The notes: generated by a model from the letters alone, not told the origin. A DNA stretch of 64,000 bases from JAQUTK01 sp963677415 (GCA_963677415.2 CAXXFJ010000044.1:62001-126000); one strand, 5' to 3'; shown: positions 15,864 to 25,080, counted from the stretch's first letter. A program made the numbers and translations.

Positions 15864-16008
15864 TTTCATTTAGAATTGGTGGATGTTATGGCACACAAGC
15901 TTTTTAACGAAGTATGATCGCACCAAACTGAAACGCACTTATAATCATGAGAAAGTGATTACGCTAGACGAAGTGCCGGACATTATGAAGGAATTTGGAG
16001 GAAAGTAG
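15864..16008 (+). pseudogene. Frameshifted C-terminal gene remnant
   Basis: One frame reads HLELVDVMAHKLFNEV and then a stop. A shift by one base at about 15912 continues as KYDRTKLKRTYNHEK and VITLDEVPDIMKEFGGK, ending in TAG at 16006-16008. Together this looks like the last ~45 residues of a degraded protein. The family is not recognised. The remaining ~210 bp of this gap (15650-15863) hold only the -7 box of the AbiEi-like gene and nothing else I can support. Confidence 0.5.
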
Positions 16009-16013
16009 AATGA

Positions 16014-16901
16014 CTACTTCTTATCTTTCAGAGTCTCCCCTTGTAGAGACAGGATGGCTCTTGGAGTGTAAGACGTTGGCTCGGGCATCTTATACACTGA
16101 TTCTCGCAAGAAAATACGCAACGAATCGATGTCTTGATATTTATTTAAGATATCTACAGGGATTATGTTGCCGATTGCTATGCGGGGATTCTGTTTGCTC
16201 TTATTAAACACTTCGTACGGCATCCTGATAAGGCGTACTCTCCAATTTATCAGTCCCAAGGAGAAAAAGAACCAAGAATTCTTATCCAAAAAGTGGATGG
16301 GCACCACAGGTACTTTTGCTTTTTGGATTAACCGGATAATGCTCTCCTGCCATTCACGATCGCGCACACAACCATCTTTTATGCTCAAATCAGAAACAGC
16401 ACCAGAAGGGAAGAACCCAATCGGGTGACCTTCTAGTAGTGACTCCAATGTCTTGCGAACCCCATTAATACTTGATGAAGAGACTCCGTTATCCTTATTT
16501 CCTTTAGGACGTACTGATATAAAGTTTATATCCATTGGCTTAATGAGCGAAAGAATCTCATTGACCATCACTTTATAGTCTGGTCGAATGCCGGCCATTA
16601 AGTCTATCAGCATGATACCATCGAGTCCACCGTAAGGATGATTAGAGATGGTGATGAAGGATCCTTCAGGAAGTTCTTTGAGTCGCTCGACATTCCCGAT
16701 TTGATAACTCACCCCTAAGTCACTAAGCAAACTTGCAGCAAAATCGGAGCCATTGTGTCCATATGACCTCAAGTACAACTTGTTAACCCGATCCATAGCT
16801 AATAGACGCATTGCAAACTTAGCGAGACGATTACCCCACTTTCCCCTAAATATAGGAGAGAACTTCTCAAAATCTTTTATTTGAATTAAATCCTTTGCCA
16901 A
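16014..16901 (-). CDS. Lysophospholipid acyltransferase-family protein
   Basis: This 295-aa protein is of the PlsC/LPLAT type. The catalytic block I motif NHPYGGLD (HxxxxD) is near residue ~90, block III-like FFPSGAVSDL near 170, and a block IV-like VVPIHFLDKNSWF near 195. It resembles the hemolysin-type acyltransferases of Bacteroidetes, which acylate lipid or aminolipid acceptors at the inner membrane face. It is the last gene of a leftward unit after GtrA (63-nt gap) and a CDP-alcohol phosphotransferase, which supports a role in membrane-lipid synthesis. The acceptor is unknown. Confidence 0.85.
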   Translation of the reverse strand: MAKDLIQIKDFEKFSPIFRGKWGNRLAKFAMRLLAMDRVNKLYLRSYGHNGSDFAASLLSDLGVSYQIGNVERLKELPEGSFITISNHPYGGLDGIMLIDLMAGIRPDYKVMVNEILSLIKPMDINFISVRPKGNKDNGVSSSSINGVRKTLESLLEGHPIGFFPSGAVSDLSIKDGCVRDREWQESIIRLIQKAKVPVVPIHFLDKNSWFFFSLGLINWRVRLIRMPYEVFNKSKQNPRIAIGNIIPVDILNKYQDIDSLRIFLRESVYKMPEPTSYTPRAILSLQGETLKDKK

Positions 16902-16964
16902 AATAGGACTATTTTGTAGTTAACAATAACCAGAATAATAAGAACAGACCGAATTATTAAAATC

Positions 16965-17372
16965 CTAAGAACGTATTTTCTTAAATATGAAATGACGTTG
17001 GAGATTATAATTTATACAAACGGAAACGATCAGATCCATTATAACACGACTGAATCCATAACCAATTTTATAATAGGTTGTGATGTAATATGTACCCGAA
17101 GCTTTAAGCAGGATGCTGTTAATTACAACAAGTATAAAAGCAGATAGTTGTTTCCTGAAGGAATACTTGTAATGATATCCTTTTGTATTGAAGGTCCATT
17201 TCTTATTGATGGAGAAATTAACAAAAGCTCCAATTACCCCACCTATGGCAATTGAGATTGTATAATGAATACCAAGGAACTCAGTGCACAGTATCATTAT
17301 GAGATAGTCTATTGCTCCACCTAGGAAGGAGGATATCTGAGCTTTGGTGAAAACGAATATTTTCTCAAGCAT
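16965..17372 (-). CDS. GtrA-family membrane protein
   Basis: This small membrane protein of 135 aa has four predicted transmembrane segments, the standard GtrA/DPMS topology. FLGGAIDYLIMILCTEF in TM1 and FSINKKWTFN between TM2 and TM3 are the family hallmarks. GtrA proteins are thought to help move polyprenyl-linked sugars across the membrane. Its start overlaps the end of the upstream CDP-alcohol phosphotransferase gene by 8 nt, so they are translationally coupled. This partner suggests it flips a lipid product of that enzyme, but this is inference. Confidence 0.88.
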   Translation of the reverse strand: MLEKIFVFTKAQISSFLGGAIDYLIMILCTEFLGIHYTISIAIGGVIGAFVNFSINKKWTFNTKGYHYKYSFRKQLSAFILVVINSILLKASGTYYITTYYKIGYGFSRVIMDLIVSVCINYNLQRHFIFKKIRS

Positions 17373-18069
17373 TATTTTCTTTTTCTTTCAGTTCTTTCTC
17401 GAATTTATCTCTTTCGTTTCCCAAATGGAGCAATTTTCGGGTGTCTATAATATTTGCTATGAATAACATGATACATGCCAATATGCCCGAGTAGATGATT
17501 GAGTCTGGAATAAGAACCTCTAATATAAGAATCAGAGAAATGACGATTCTCACTTCAGTAGGTCCGAATAGCCCATTGTCAATGCTATAATTATCCGTGA
17601 TCTTGTATCTTAATAAAGCTGTAATCATTTCCCAGCCATACATAACAACAAAAATGAAGCCGACTAGACCCCATGAAGAAGAGTATGCGACATAAATGAT
17701 GTATCCGGCACCAATAAGAATTGTAGTAAGCCAGTCCACTGTGATATCAAGAGAAAAACCGTACCATTTGCGCGGAGTATGACGATAGTAAGCGATTCGG
17801 CCATCCAGTGAATCTCCGAACCAGTTTATAAAGAAACCTAGCACGCCCAGCAGAAGAAAACTTCTATCCACATAGGTTGCTAATATGAACCCTGCCACAG
17901 TTATCAAACTCCCAATGAAGCCAATGCCGGTAAGCATATTAGAAGTGATACAATCAGGAATGCGTGTGACTAAATATGCGAGTGCCCTTTGTTCCTGAAT
18001 CTTCATCAGGTTAGTTCTGTGTCGCCCTTTTGATATAGTCGATAATATCTCAATTGTTTCTCTTTTCAT
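17365..18069 (-). CDS. CDP-alcohol phosphatidyltransferase-family protein (variant motif)
   Basis: This integral membrane enzyme of 234 aa has about six transmembrane segments. The family signature is recognisable at about residues 85-112: D-SL-DG-RI-A followed by G-FSL-D-ITV-D. It differs from the canonical DGx2ARx8Gx3Dx3D pattern: the Arg after Ala is Tyr, and the spacing before Gly is one residue longer. The acidic residues that bind metal and CDP are kept. The family transfers a phosphoalcohol from a CDP-linked donor to an alcohol acceptor. It is the first gene of an operon with GtrA and an acyltransferase. The substrate is unknown. Confidence 0.85.
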   Translation of the reverse strand: MKRETIEILSTISKGRHRTNLMKIQEQRALAYLVTRIPDCITSNMLTGIGFIGSLITVAGFILATYVDRSFLLLGVLGFFINWFGDSLDGRIAYYRHTPRKWYGFSLDITVDWLTTILIGAGYIIYVAYSSSWGLVGFIFVVMYGWEMITALLRYKITDNYSIDNGLFGPTEVRIVISLILILEVLIPDSIIYSGILACIMLFIANIIDTRKLLHLGNERDKFEKELKEKENNA

Positions 18070-18112
18070 TTAATATCAGTTTGTTGCGGCGTGTTTATGC
18101 CGTATTCTTATG

Positions 18113-18120
18113 CAAAATTA
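18113..18120 (-). promoter_or_regulatory. -7 box TAATTTTG for the lipid operon
   Basis: Exact minus-strand match, 43 nt upstream of the first gene. Confidence 0.5.
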
Positions 18121-18224
18121 GTAAAAGTTCTCTTAACTTGAAGAATCTATGCCAAAATAAAGCCATTACATGACGAACTACTGTTGTATAACTCCCAAAA
18201 GTACTCTAAAACGACAGAAATTAC

Positions 18225-18257
18225 AAAGGCAGCTAGTAGCACTAGCCGCCTTTTGTT
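18225..18257. terminator. Terminator downstream of the BspA-like gene
   Basis: A 13-bp stem, AAAGGCAGCTAGT / ACTAGCCGCCTTT, has one mismatch and a 3-nt loop. TTTTGTT follows on the plus strand. On the minus strand it is 46 nt after the stop of the leftward LRR gene. Confidence 0.6.
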
Positions 18258-18299
18258 CCTATTCGTCCAGGTGAGGGATCGTAAAGTAGTATTTGTCCG

Positions 18300-20546
18300 T
18301 TACAAAGCTACTTTTATTGTTTCAATACCGATTTTTACAAAATAAAGAGATCCGGAAGGTAGTGTGAACCGTTGTTCGAAACCATCCACAGATTTTATCA
18401 AAAGCAATGTTCCATCACTAGTATATATGTTAATGATAGCACCTGGTTTCGCATTTCTTATCACGATGCCATCACTTTCAGTAAATAGTGTAAATGAGGC
18501 TTCTGTTAGGGAAGGTACAGCCAGTACGTCATCCACAATAGCTCCGAAATCATCCCATCCACCCGCAGACTGATAGGCTGCTAATGAGCCGACTGGCACG
18601 TGTAAAGTGCATGCATATTTAGGCACTCCGATAAATACATCAATATTGCCAAACTGCCCCGGGTAATCGATATTAATAGGCGTCGGATTGATGCAATAAA
18701 TATTCCTCAGACCGCCACAATCATAAAATCCGTATATACAAATAGAATCAACACTTAAAGGAAGAGTTAAAGAAGCGAGTCCGGAACATCCGCTGAAAGC
18801 GTATTCTCCGATCAATGAAACACCCTCAGGAATTGACACTTCTGTCAGAGTAACACAATTTAAGAAAGCGTTATCATTGATTACTGTTACAGTAGAAGGA
18901 AGAACATAGCTGGTCGCTGTTCTCCCTATCGGATAACATAAAATGGTATCTATGTTCTTTGTAAACAATACTCCTTCTTCTGTTGAAAAGTTTTCCGAAC
19001 TTTCGTCAACGACAATCCCGGTCAACGCGGTGCAACCTCTGAAAGCAAGAGGCCCGATACTGATAACACCTGCAGGAATAGTCATGGAAGTAAGTCCGGT
19101 ACAATTCTCAAAAGCATAGCCGGAGATTCCCTTTGTTTCTTCAATCAATGTAATGGCGGTATTTTCAGGCATCGTGCCTTTATACTTATAGGCTACTAAT
19201 CCTGCATATATCAGACCATCGGGCTGATTGTTAAACCAAGGAGTCCCATTAAATGCATATTCACCAACATAGTTGACACTTGAAGGAATTGCTATTGAAT
19301 CAAGAGCGGAACAACTGGCAAATGCATTTCTTCCAATTGACGTTACACTTTCAGGAATTGTCACAGAATCCAATACTGCGCATCCAGAAAAAGTCCCGCT
19401 TGCAATCACTTTTAGATCCTGTGGAATCTCGATTCGTTTGAGTCCTGTGCAATAAGCGAAAGCATACTCACCAATTTGAGTAACTGTCGAAGGGATACTC
19501 ACAGATTTGAAACCATAACACCCAGAGAAGGCATTATCACCGATAGAGGTTACTCCTTCGGGTATTGTAACAGACAGAAGAGTTCTGCAATCCTTGAAAG
19601 CATTCGCTCCGATAGCTCCCGTAGACGATATAGTGAGTGATGAAAGCGCATAGCACAGTGCAAAAGCACCGGAACCTATAGATGTAACTGTCGAAGGAAT
19701 AGTGAGGGTTTTCAGGCTCCAGTTCCAGTTAAAGGCATTTTCACCAATGGTCAGGAGGCCTTCAGGCAGCACCCATGATTCGATGTAACAACAAGCATAG
19801 AAAGCTTCTTTCTCAATTGTTCTGACACTAGACGGAATTGCTATAGTTGATACATTGTTACATGACTGAAAAGCTCCACGGCAGATTGTCACTACACTTG
19901 ATGGGATGGTAATGGATGTCATATCACGGCTCCAGATAAAAGCATACGATCCGATGGTGGTCACACTGGAAGGGATGGTATAGCTTGTTCCACTTGCATT
20001 GGGATAGGCCACGATTGTATCCTGATTCTTGGTAAAAAGAACACCGTTGAGGGCAGAGTAGCGTGGATGCTCTGCCGGTACGATAAACTGAGTAAGATCC
20101 AAACATGCACCGAACGCACCCCATTCGATATTTGTAAGACTCATCGGAATAGTGATTGTTGGTATTGCAGTATTAGAAAAAGCGCTGTTACCAACAAATG
20201 TGAGGCCTTCGGGCAAGTTGATAGAGGTCAGTGCGTTACAACCTGAAAATGCTCCGAGACCAATAGAAGTCACAGACTGCGGTATAGTTACCCCTGTGAA
20301 GTTCCAGCAACTGTTAAATGCATAATTAGCAATAGAAGTGACAGGATAGAAAGTTATACTATCTGAAGTCACGGAGTCTTCAATGACGATGTTATCAACA
20401 AGATATTGTCTGCCCATGTTGGATGACACATATGCAGAAGTGCCATCTTCACTGACTGTATATATAATATTATTGACCGTTATATCGGTCGCCTGTACTG
20501 CCAATATTGATAGCAGGCTAATGGAAAGGAGTACAAATTTCTTCAT
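18300..20546 (-). CDS. Secreted BspA-like leucine-rich repeat protein
   Basis: This protein of 748 aa has a signal peptide at residues 1-19 (ending VQA). Roughly residues 60-640 contain about twenty BspA-type LRR_5 repeats of ~23 residues with the pattern I-x-x-x-A-F-x-x-C-x-x-L-x-x-(I/V)-x-I-P-x-x-V. The last ~75 residues (after LTEASFTLFTESDG) form a beta-rich tail (IRNAKPGAIINIYTSDGTLL ... LYFVKIG) resembling type IX secretion C-terminal sorting domains. BspA proteins of oral and gut Bacteroidales bind fibronectin or host and bacterial cells; the ligand here is unknown. It is monocistronic. Confidence 0.9.
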   Translation of the reverse strand: MKKFVLLSISLLSILAVQATDITVNNIIYTVSEDGTSAYVSSNMGRQYLVDNIVIEDSVTSDSITFYPVTSIANYAFNSCWNFTGVTIPQSVTSIGLGAFSGCNALTSINLPEGLTFVGNSAFSNTAIPTITIPMSLTNIEWGAFGACLDLTQFIVPAEHPRYSALNGVLFTKNQDTIVAYPNASGTSYTIPSSVTTIGSYAFIWSRDMTSITIPSSVVTICRGAFQSCNNVSTIAIPSSVRTIEKEAFYACCYIESWVLPEGLLTIGENAFNWNWSLKTLTIPSTVTSIGSGAFALCYALSSLTISSTGAIGANAFKDCRTLLSVTIPEGVTSIGDNAFSGCYGFKSVSIPSTVTQIGEYAFAYCTGLKRIEIPQDLKVIASGTFSGCAVLDSVTIPESVTSIGRNAFASCSALDSIAIPSSVNYVGEYAFNGTPWFNNQPDGLIYAGLVAYKYKGTMPENTAITLIEETKGISGYAFENCTGLTSMTIPAGVISIGPLAFRGCTALTGIVVDESSENFSTEEGVLFTKNIDTILCYPIGRTATSYVLPSTVTVINDNAFLNCVTLTEVSIPEGVSLIGEYAFSGCSGLASLTLPLSVDSICIYGFYDCGGLRNIYCINPTPINIDYPGQFGNIDVFIGVPKYACTLHVPVGSLAAYQSAGGWDDFGAIVDDVLAVPSLTEASFTLFTESDGIVIRNAKPGAIINIYTSDGTLLLIKSVDGFEQRFTLPSGSLYFVKIGIETIKVAL

Positions 20547-20915
20547 AGTCGTTAAGATTTTAATGATTACTAGTAGGATATTCTAAACAGCAAAGGGGAG
20601 GGAGTATATATAATGTTGTCTTGTGCGTTTGTCCGAGGAGTAAATGCAATTATAATAAATTATTTCTAATCAAGGTATCTGTTTACGGAAAATAATATAA
20701 AGTAAATTTGTTAATGCTATGATAAAAGGAAGATTTTTATAGACTGAAGAGTTCTTTTAGATACTTGTTTTTGGTTGATTTACTGAAGTTTGGATACATA
20801 TTTTGTCAGATAAACTTTCAGAAACAGACTTATTGCTTCTTTCTTATTATACATACACCAGATGGCTTAGTCTAATGTTTTTTAGTTAATTCGATATTTC
20901 TTGATTTTATTTCTG

Positions 20916-20923
20916 TATGTTTG
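20916..20923 (+). promoter_or_regulatory. -7 box TATGTTTG for preA
   Basis: Exact match to TAnnTTTG, 71 nt before the preA ATG. Confidence 0.5.
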
Positions 20924-20933
20924 TTTGCGGTTC

Positions 20934-20952
20934 GCAAGATGAATGATCTTGC
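20934..20952 (+). promoter_or_regulatory. Leader hairpin before preA
   Basis: A 7-bp perfect inverted repeat, GCAAGAT / ATCTTGC with a 5-nt loop, lies just downstream of the predicted transcription start. It may be an operator or an mRNA stability element. Confidence 0.35.
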
Positions 20953-20994
20953 TTAAAGGGGAACTTAATAGAAACAAGAAATCGGATCAAAATT

Positions 20995-22230
20995 ATGGCA
21001 GATCTTAAAGTTAATTTTGCAGGGATAAAGGCCCCTAATCCATTTTGGTTAGCTTCGGGCCCTCCATCTAATTCCGCCTCTCAGGTTATCAAAGCTTTCG
21101 ATTGTGGTTGGGGTGGAGCTGTATGGAAAACAATTGGAAGTCCAGTAATAAATGTATCCAGCAGATACAGTAGTGTCAACTGGGGTAAAAAACGAATGGT
21201 AGGTTTGTCAAATATTGAGCTCATTTCAGATCGATCTTTGTCAGATAACCTGAAAGATATTGAAGTGGTCAAGAAATGTTTCCCTCATCATCCGGTCATT
21301 GCTTCTATCATGGTACAGACCAGAGAGGAGTGGGTTCGAATTATCAAGGATTGCCAAAATGCCGGTGCTGACGGATTAGAATTAAATTTTGGATGTCCAC
21401 ATGGAATGTGCGAACGTGGTATGGGATCAGCTGTCGGACAAGAACCTAAGCTCATCCAATTAATCACCGGATGGGTGATGGAGGAGGCCAAAATACCTGT
21501 ATTGGTCAAACTGACACCAAACATTACGGATATTACCGAATCTGCCAGAGCTGCCAGATTGGGTGGGGCAGATGCTATCTCTCTGATTAATACGATAAAA
21601 TGTATTACTGGTGTTGATATTGATACTTTCGTACCATATCCGATCGTGGACCATAAAAGTACGAATGGTGGTTATTCAGGACCAGCTGTCAAACCTATTG
21701 CTTTAAACATGGTAAAGAATTGTGCCATGGATCCTAATGTCGGTATTCCTATCTCTGGTATTGGTGGTATCGAAACGTGGCGCGATGCAGTAGAATTTAT
21801 CCTATTGGGTGCCGGTTCTGTTCAGATTTGCACAGCTGTCATGCATTATGGCATTGCAATCATCAACAAATTGACAGAGGGTCTGGAGCACTATATGGAT
21901 GAAAAAAGGTTTAGTTGCATAGATGAAATGGTTGGTAAAGCGCTATCTAATGTGACGGACTGGGAGAATCTGAATCTTAATTATAAAGTGGTTGCTGAGA
22001 TAAACAAAGAGAAATGCACCAAATGTCAGTTGTGTTATACTGCTTGCAATGAAGGGGCTTATCAATCCATCTCTCTTTCTCCTGATTCGAAAATGCCGGT
22101 AATTAATAGTGAGAAATGTGTAGGCTGCAACCTCTGTTCATTGGTTTGTCCTGTTGATGACTGTATTACAATGGTTCATAAAGCGAGTGCTAATGGTGTA
22201 GAAACCTGGAAGCAGAAAATAGAGAATTAG
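20995..22230 (+). CDS. preA: NAD-dependent dihydropyrimidine dehydrogenase subunit PreA
   Basis: This 411-aa protein has the same length as E. coli PreA. The N-terminal ~310 residues are a dihydroorotate-dehydrogenase-like TIM barrel binding FMN, with the active-site loop LNFGCPHGMCERGMG containing the catalytic Cys. The C-terminal ~75 residues hold two [4Fe-4S] ferredoxin motifs, CTKCQLCYTAC and CVGCNLCSLVCP. With PreT it reduces uracil and thymine to the dihydro forms. PreT is not adjacent; the neighbours are unrelated. It may use a distant partner or another electron donor. Confidence 0.93.
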   Translation: MADLKVNFAGIKAPNPFWLASGPPSNSASQVIKAFDCGWGGAVWKTIGSPVINVSSRYSSVNWGKKRMVGLSNIELISDRSLSDNLKDIEVVKKCFPHHPVIASIMVQTREEWVRIIKDCQNAGADGLELNFGCPHGMCERGMGSAVGQEPKLIQLITGWVMEEAKIPVLVKLTPNITDITESARAARLGGADAISLINTIKCITGVDIDTFVPYPIVDHKSTNGGYSGPAVKPIALNMVKNCAMDPNVGIPISGIGGIETWRDAVEFILLGAGSVQICTAVMHYGIAIINKLTEGLEHYMDEKRFSCIDEMVGKALSNVTDWENLNLNYKVVAEINKEKCTKCQLCYTACNEGAYQSISLSPDSKMPVINSEKCVGCNLCSLVCPVDDCITMVHKASANGVETWKQKIEN

Positions 22231-22263
22231 AGTATCTCCATTATTGACAGGAGCTTTTGGAGG

Positions 22264-23736
22264 TTAAGCCCATCGGTAAGAAGCCACGGCTCTGGCGGGT
22301 ACCAAATAGGTGAAAGAGTGCTTCCCGTCTGACAGTGTAATGTTCGTCGCGCTGTCGTTATCGTTTACTAAGACCAATGCATAAGATCCATCCGTATTTA
22401 GAAAAGCAGCATAATATATCCCTGATGCTTTATAGCCGGAGGTTCCGACGCGTCTTGCTCCTGGTTTAATCACTTTAGCCAGATGGCTGATTGTGTAATA
22501 GTGCGAGTTCTTTGTCATGGTCTTGTAGTCCGCATCAATATCAATGGCTCCGAAACAGGTAAGACAGCCGGATGGACGGTTGGGCCCATGGTTCTTATCG
22601 AGCATAAAGTTCCACACAATGACCGCCTTTGACCAGTTATTAATCGTGCCAAGACAAATTTCTTTCATGTCCCACATCAGATTGCCTTCAAAACTGTATC
22701 CCCATTCACCGATAGACATTTCGGTGAAATAGAGGTTCTTCCCGGGATTGGCAGTATGAACATCCAGAAGTTCGGCCTTATCACCTCCGTAAGCATGGTA
22801 TCCAGCTCCGTCAATATAGGCGGCTGCCTCGGTGTCTTTGTATATATTAACCGGATAATCAATCTGATCAGCGATAGCATCATAATTGTAATTGTGATCA
22901 AAGATGATGATTTTTGTGGGGATGCCGGCAGTACGTAGAGCTGGTCCGAGAGCTTTTTTGATAAAATCCCGCTGTTCTTGCCATGTCATATACAGAGATG
23001 CTGAGTTACCGCGGTTTAAGGGTTCATTCTGAATGGTTATCGAAGTGATGGGAATTCCTTTCGCATTCATGGCCTGAAAATACTTCACAAAGTAAGTTGC
23101 ATAATCCTGATAATAGTCCGGATTAAGTTGTCCGCTGGTCCAAGAGTCAAAAGGTTTCTTCTCCGTCAGATTATTCACCTTCATCCATTTCGGACAAGTC
23201 CATGGCGAGGCCATGATTTTCAGATCCGGATTCATCGCCAAGATCTCTTTCAGCAGAGGAATAACATACCTTCGGTCTTCTTCCGGGAGCGTAAAGTGTA
23301 CGATACCCGGGGTGTCGCACCATGTATATTCACTCAATGAAAAGTCTGAACAACCGATGGAAATACGGATATAACTGTATCCTATTCCGTCTTTTGGATC
23401 AAATGTTTCTTTCAGCAGTTTGGCTCTGTCTGTTGCATTCATCTGTAGCAGGTTGTAACAGGATGATCCTGTCATGGCGGCACCGAATCCATCCATTTCC
23501 TGAAAGACTTTGGATGTGTCAATTCGTATAGTAGAAGGCGGTAACTCCTTTTGTGTATTGAATGACAACGGAATCTGTTGAAATAGATGTGATTTATCTG
23601 CAGTCGTTACATATACGGAGTTTTCGAGGCTCTTTCTGTCAGAAACTTGTTTCTGTGAATAGAAATATGTCGGAAACAGCAGAAGCATGAGAACTCCGAA
23701 TATACGCTGTTTGAGTAAGAAGTTGTGTTTTTTCAT
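22264..23736 (-). CDS. Secreted GH30-family glycosidase
   Basis: This is a glycoside hydrolase of about 490 aa after start correction. The start at 23736 (MKKHNFLLKQRIFG) gives a clean signal peptide ending near YFYSQ; the longer ATG at 23790 lacks this. GH30 features: DGFGAAMTGSSCYNLLQM, MASPWTCPKWMK, the acid/base Glu in ITIQNEPLNRGN and the nucleophile Glu in YFTEMSIGEW. A beta-sandwich segment flanks the barrel C-terminally. Family members are glucosylceramidases, beta-1,6-glucanases or related enzymes; which applies here is not certain. It is monocistronic and converges with preA. Confidence 0.9.
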   Translation of the reverse strand: MKKHNFLLKQRIFGVLMLLLFPTYFYSQKQVSDRKSLENSVYVTTADKSHLFQQIPLSFNTQKELPPSTIRIDTSKVFQEMDGFGAAMTGSSCYNLLQMNATDRAKLLKETFDPKDGIGYSYIRISIGCSDFSLSEYTWCDTPGIVHFTLPEEDRRYVIPLLKEILAMNPDLKIMASPWTCPKWMKVNNLTEKKPFDSWTSGQLNPDYYQDYATYFVKYFQAMNAKGIPITSITIQNEPLNRGNSASLYMTWQEQRDFIKKALGPALRTAGIPTKIIIFDHNYNYDAIADQIDYPVNIYKDTEAAAYIDGAGYHAYGGDKAELLDVHTANPGKNLYFTEMSIGEWGYSFEGNLMWDMKEICLGTINNWSKAVIVWNFMLDKNHGPNRPSGCLTCFGAIDIDADYKTMTKNSHYYTISHLAKVIKPGARRVGTSGYKASGIYYAAFLNTDGSYALVLVNDNDSATNITLSDGKHSFTYLVPARAVASYRWA

Positions 23737-23859
23737 TATGATCTCGTGTTTTATAGAAGTAATCGGAGTCATTCTATTACATTCTATCATAAATAGTCAA
23801 ATATTAATTCTTGTGAGCACAAAGATATAAGAATTCTTTTCTTTTATCTTTCTACTTTG

Positions 23860-23867
23860 TATATTTG
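23860..23867 (+). promoter_or_regulatory. -7 box TATATTTG
   Basis: Exact match on the plus strand, 18 nt before the first possible ATG (23886) and 60 nt before the second (23928). Confidence 0.55.
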
Positions 23868-23885
23868 TGATATTGTTCCTTTTGA

Positions 23886-25022
23886 ATGTATCGGATTATT
23901 GAGATTAACCAGTTAACAAAGAAGTCAATGGAAACACATATTTATAAAGAGATTCAGAAGCAACATCAAGAAGCGCTATTTGGTACCCCTTTCTTTGAGG
24001 GAGCGCATGGAGGAGGCATACATCGAAATATACCCCAGAGTTCATACCTTGAAGCTGGAAAAGAAGAAATTAATTTGTATAAGCCTATCCGTGTTAAGGT
24101 AACGGAATATTTCGCTGATGAGAATATCTCGTGGTGGAGTCAGGGAGGAGTGACGGGTAATGTCCTGTCTTCGCGTGTCGCTTGCCTGAATCATCTGTTT
24201 GCCATACGCGATGATAAAGATCTTGTGCGCGATATAGCGAATGCATTGTACGGTTCTCCGGACTTTTTTATGGAAGTCAAAAAGGTGAATTGTGATAGTA
24301 GCCAGCATACACAATATATCGCTTTTGCCGTAACCGGCAACAATGATTATCTGCACGAATGCAAGACTGAAACTCCCAAACGTGGAGGTGCTAACACAAC
24401 TGTTGACGCGCTTATCATTGCCGTGGATTTTGATAATAAGAAGTATCTTCTGCCTATCCGCTGGGAATATACTGAAGAATATGGGCGGAAGACGGATAAG
24501 ACAAAAGAAGGACTTCTCAGATATACCAACGTTCATGAAGGTGGAGATAATCTTATTGGCAACTCCACACAGCTTAAACCTATGCCACGAAATAAGTATA
24601 GAGGGAGCATTTATTTTCATGAACCATTTTATCAGTTGATGAGGCAGACGCTTTGGGCTGAACAGTTGCTTATGCACAAAGATCAGGAAGTGCTAAAAGC
24701 GGATGTTTGCTGCCATATTCATATTGTACCAAAAGATAATGTGCAGTTGCTTTATAAAGGGATACGCGAAAAGGGGTATACGGAAGGTGACCGTCCATCA
24801 GGTTGCAAGCCGGGGATGAGCATGAAAGATACCTGGCTCAGCTGCCTTAAAAGTAGTGATGAACAGTATAAAGTGGTGGATCCGGAGGTGATTGCGGATG
24901 TGCTTGCCAAATATGTAAGTGTAAACAGCAAAGCGGCAGAGCTTGGTAGCTACTTAAAATACAGATATTACGGAAGAGTATGGAAGGAAGCTCAAAAAGA
25001 TACTGATCCCTTCCATTTGTAA
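23886..25022 (+). CDS. Conserved hypothetical, PGN_0703-like putative nuclease
   Basis: This is a cytosolic protein of 378 aa (364 aa if it starts at METHIYKE, ATG 23928, which may be the true start). It resembles the group called PGN_0703-family putative restriction endonucleases, which carry a PD-(D/E)XK-like core; I recognise this only from overall pattern. The candidate core is DALIIAVDFDNKKYLLPIRWEYTEEYG at about residues 173-200, with an Asp followed by an acidic residue on the next strand. No methyltransferase gene is near, so it is not an ordinary restriction-modification pair. It ends at a strong terminator. Confidence 0.7.
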   Translation: MYRIIEINQLTKKSMETHIYKEIQKQHQEALFGTPFFEGAHGGGIHRNIPQSSYLEAGKEEINLYKPIRVKVTEYFADENISWWSQGGVTGNVLSSRVACLNHLFAIRDDKDLVRDIANALYGSPDFFMEVKKVNCDSSQHTQYIAFAVTGNNDYLHECKTETPKRGGANTTVDALIIAVDFDNKKYLLPIRWEYTEEYGRKTDKTKEGLLRYTNVHEGGDNLIGNSTQLKPMPRNKYRGSIYFHEPFYQLMRQTLWAEQLLMHKDQEVLKADVCCHIHIVPKDNVQLLYKGIREKGYTEGDRPSGCKPGMSMKDTWLSCLKSSDEQYKVVDPEVIADVLAKYVSVNSKAAELGSYLKYRYYGRVWKEAQKDTDPFHL

Positions 25023-25049
25023 TAATGTTTTCTCTTGATTATTAACAAG

Positions 25050-25080
25050 AGCGCAGCCTTCTTTACCGAGGGCTGCGCTT
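25050..25080. terminator. Bidirectional terminator between convergent genes
   Basis: An 11-bp stem with one wobble pair forms between AGCGCAGCCTT (25050-25060) and AGGGCTGCGCT (25069-25079). Confidence 0.7.

Larger units (their letters stand above)
20547..20994. other. Intergenic region upstream of preA
   Basis: This 448-bp AT-rich region contains no convincing open frame. It holds a -7 box (20916-20923) and a small leader hairpin (20934-20952) for preA, and presumably the unrecognised promoter of the leftward BspA-like gene near 20550-20620. Confidence 0.45.

Noticed and set aside
24042..24677. Leftward frame of 211 codons opposite the PGN_0703-like gene
   Set aside because: It is antisense to a longer protein-like frame with its own promoter and terminator, and no domain is visible.
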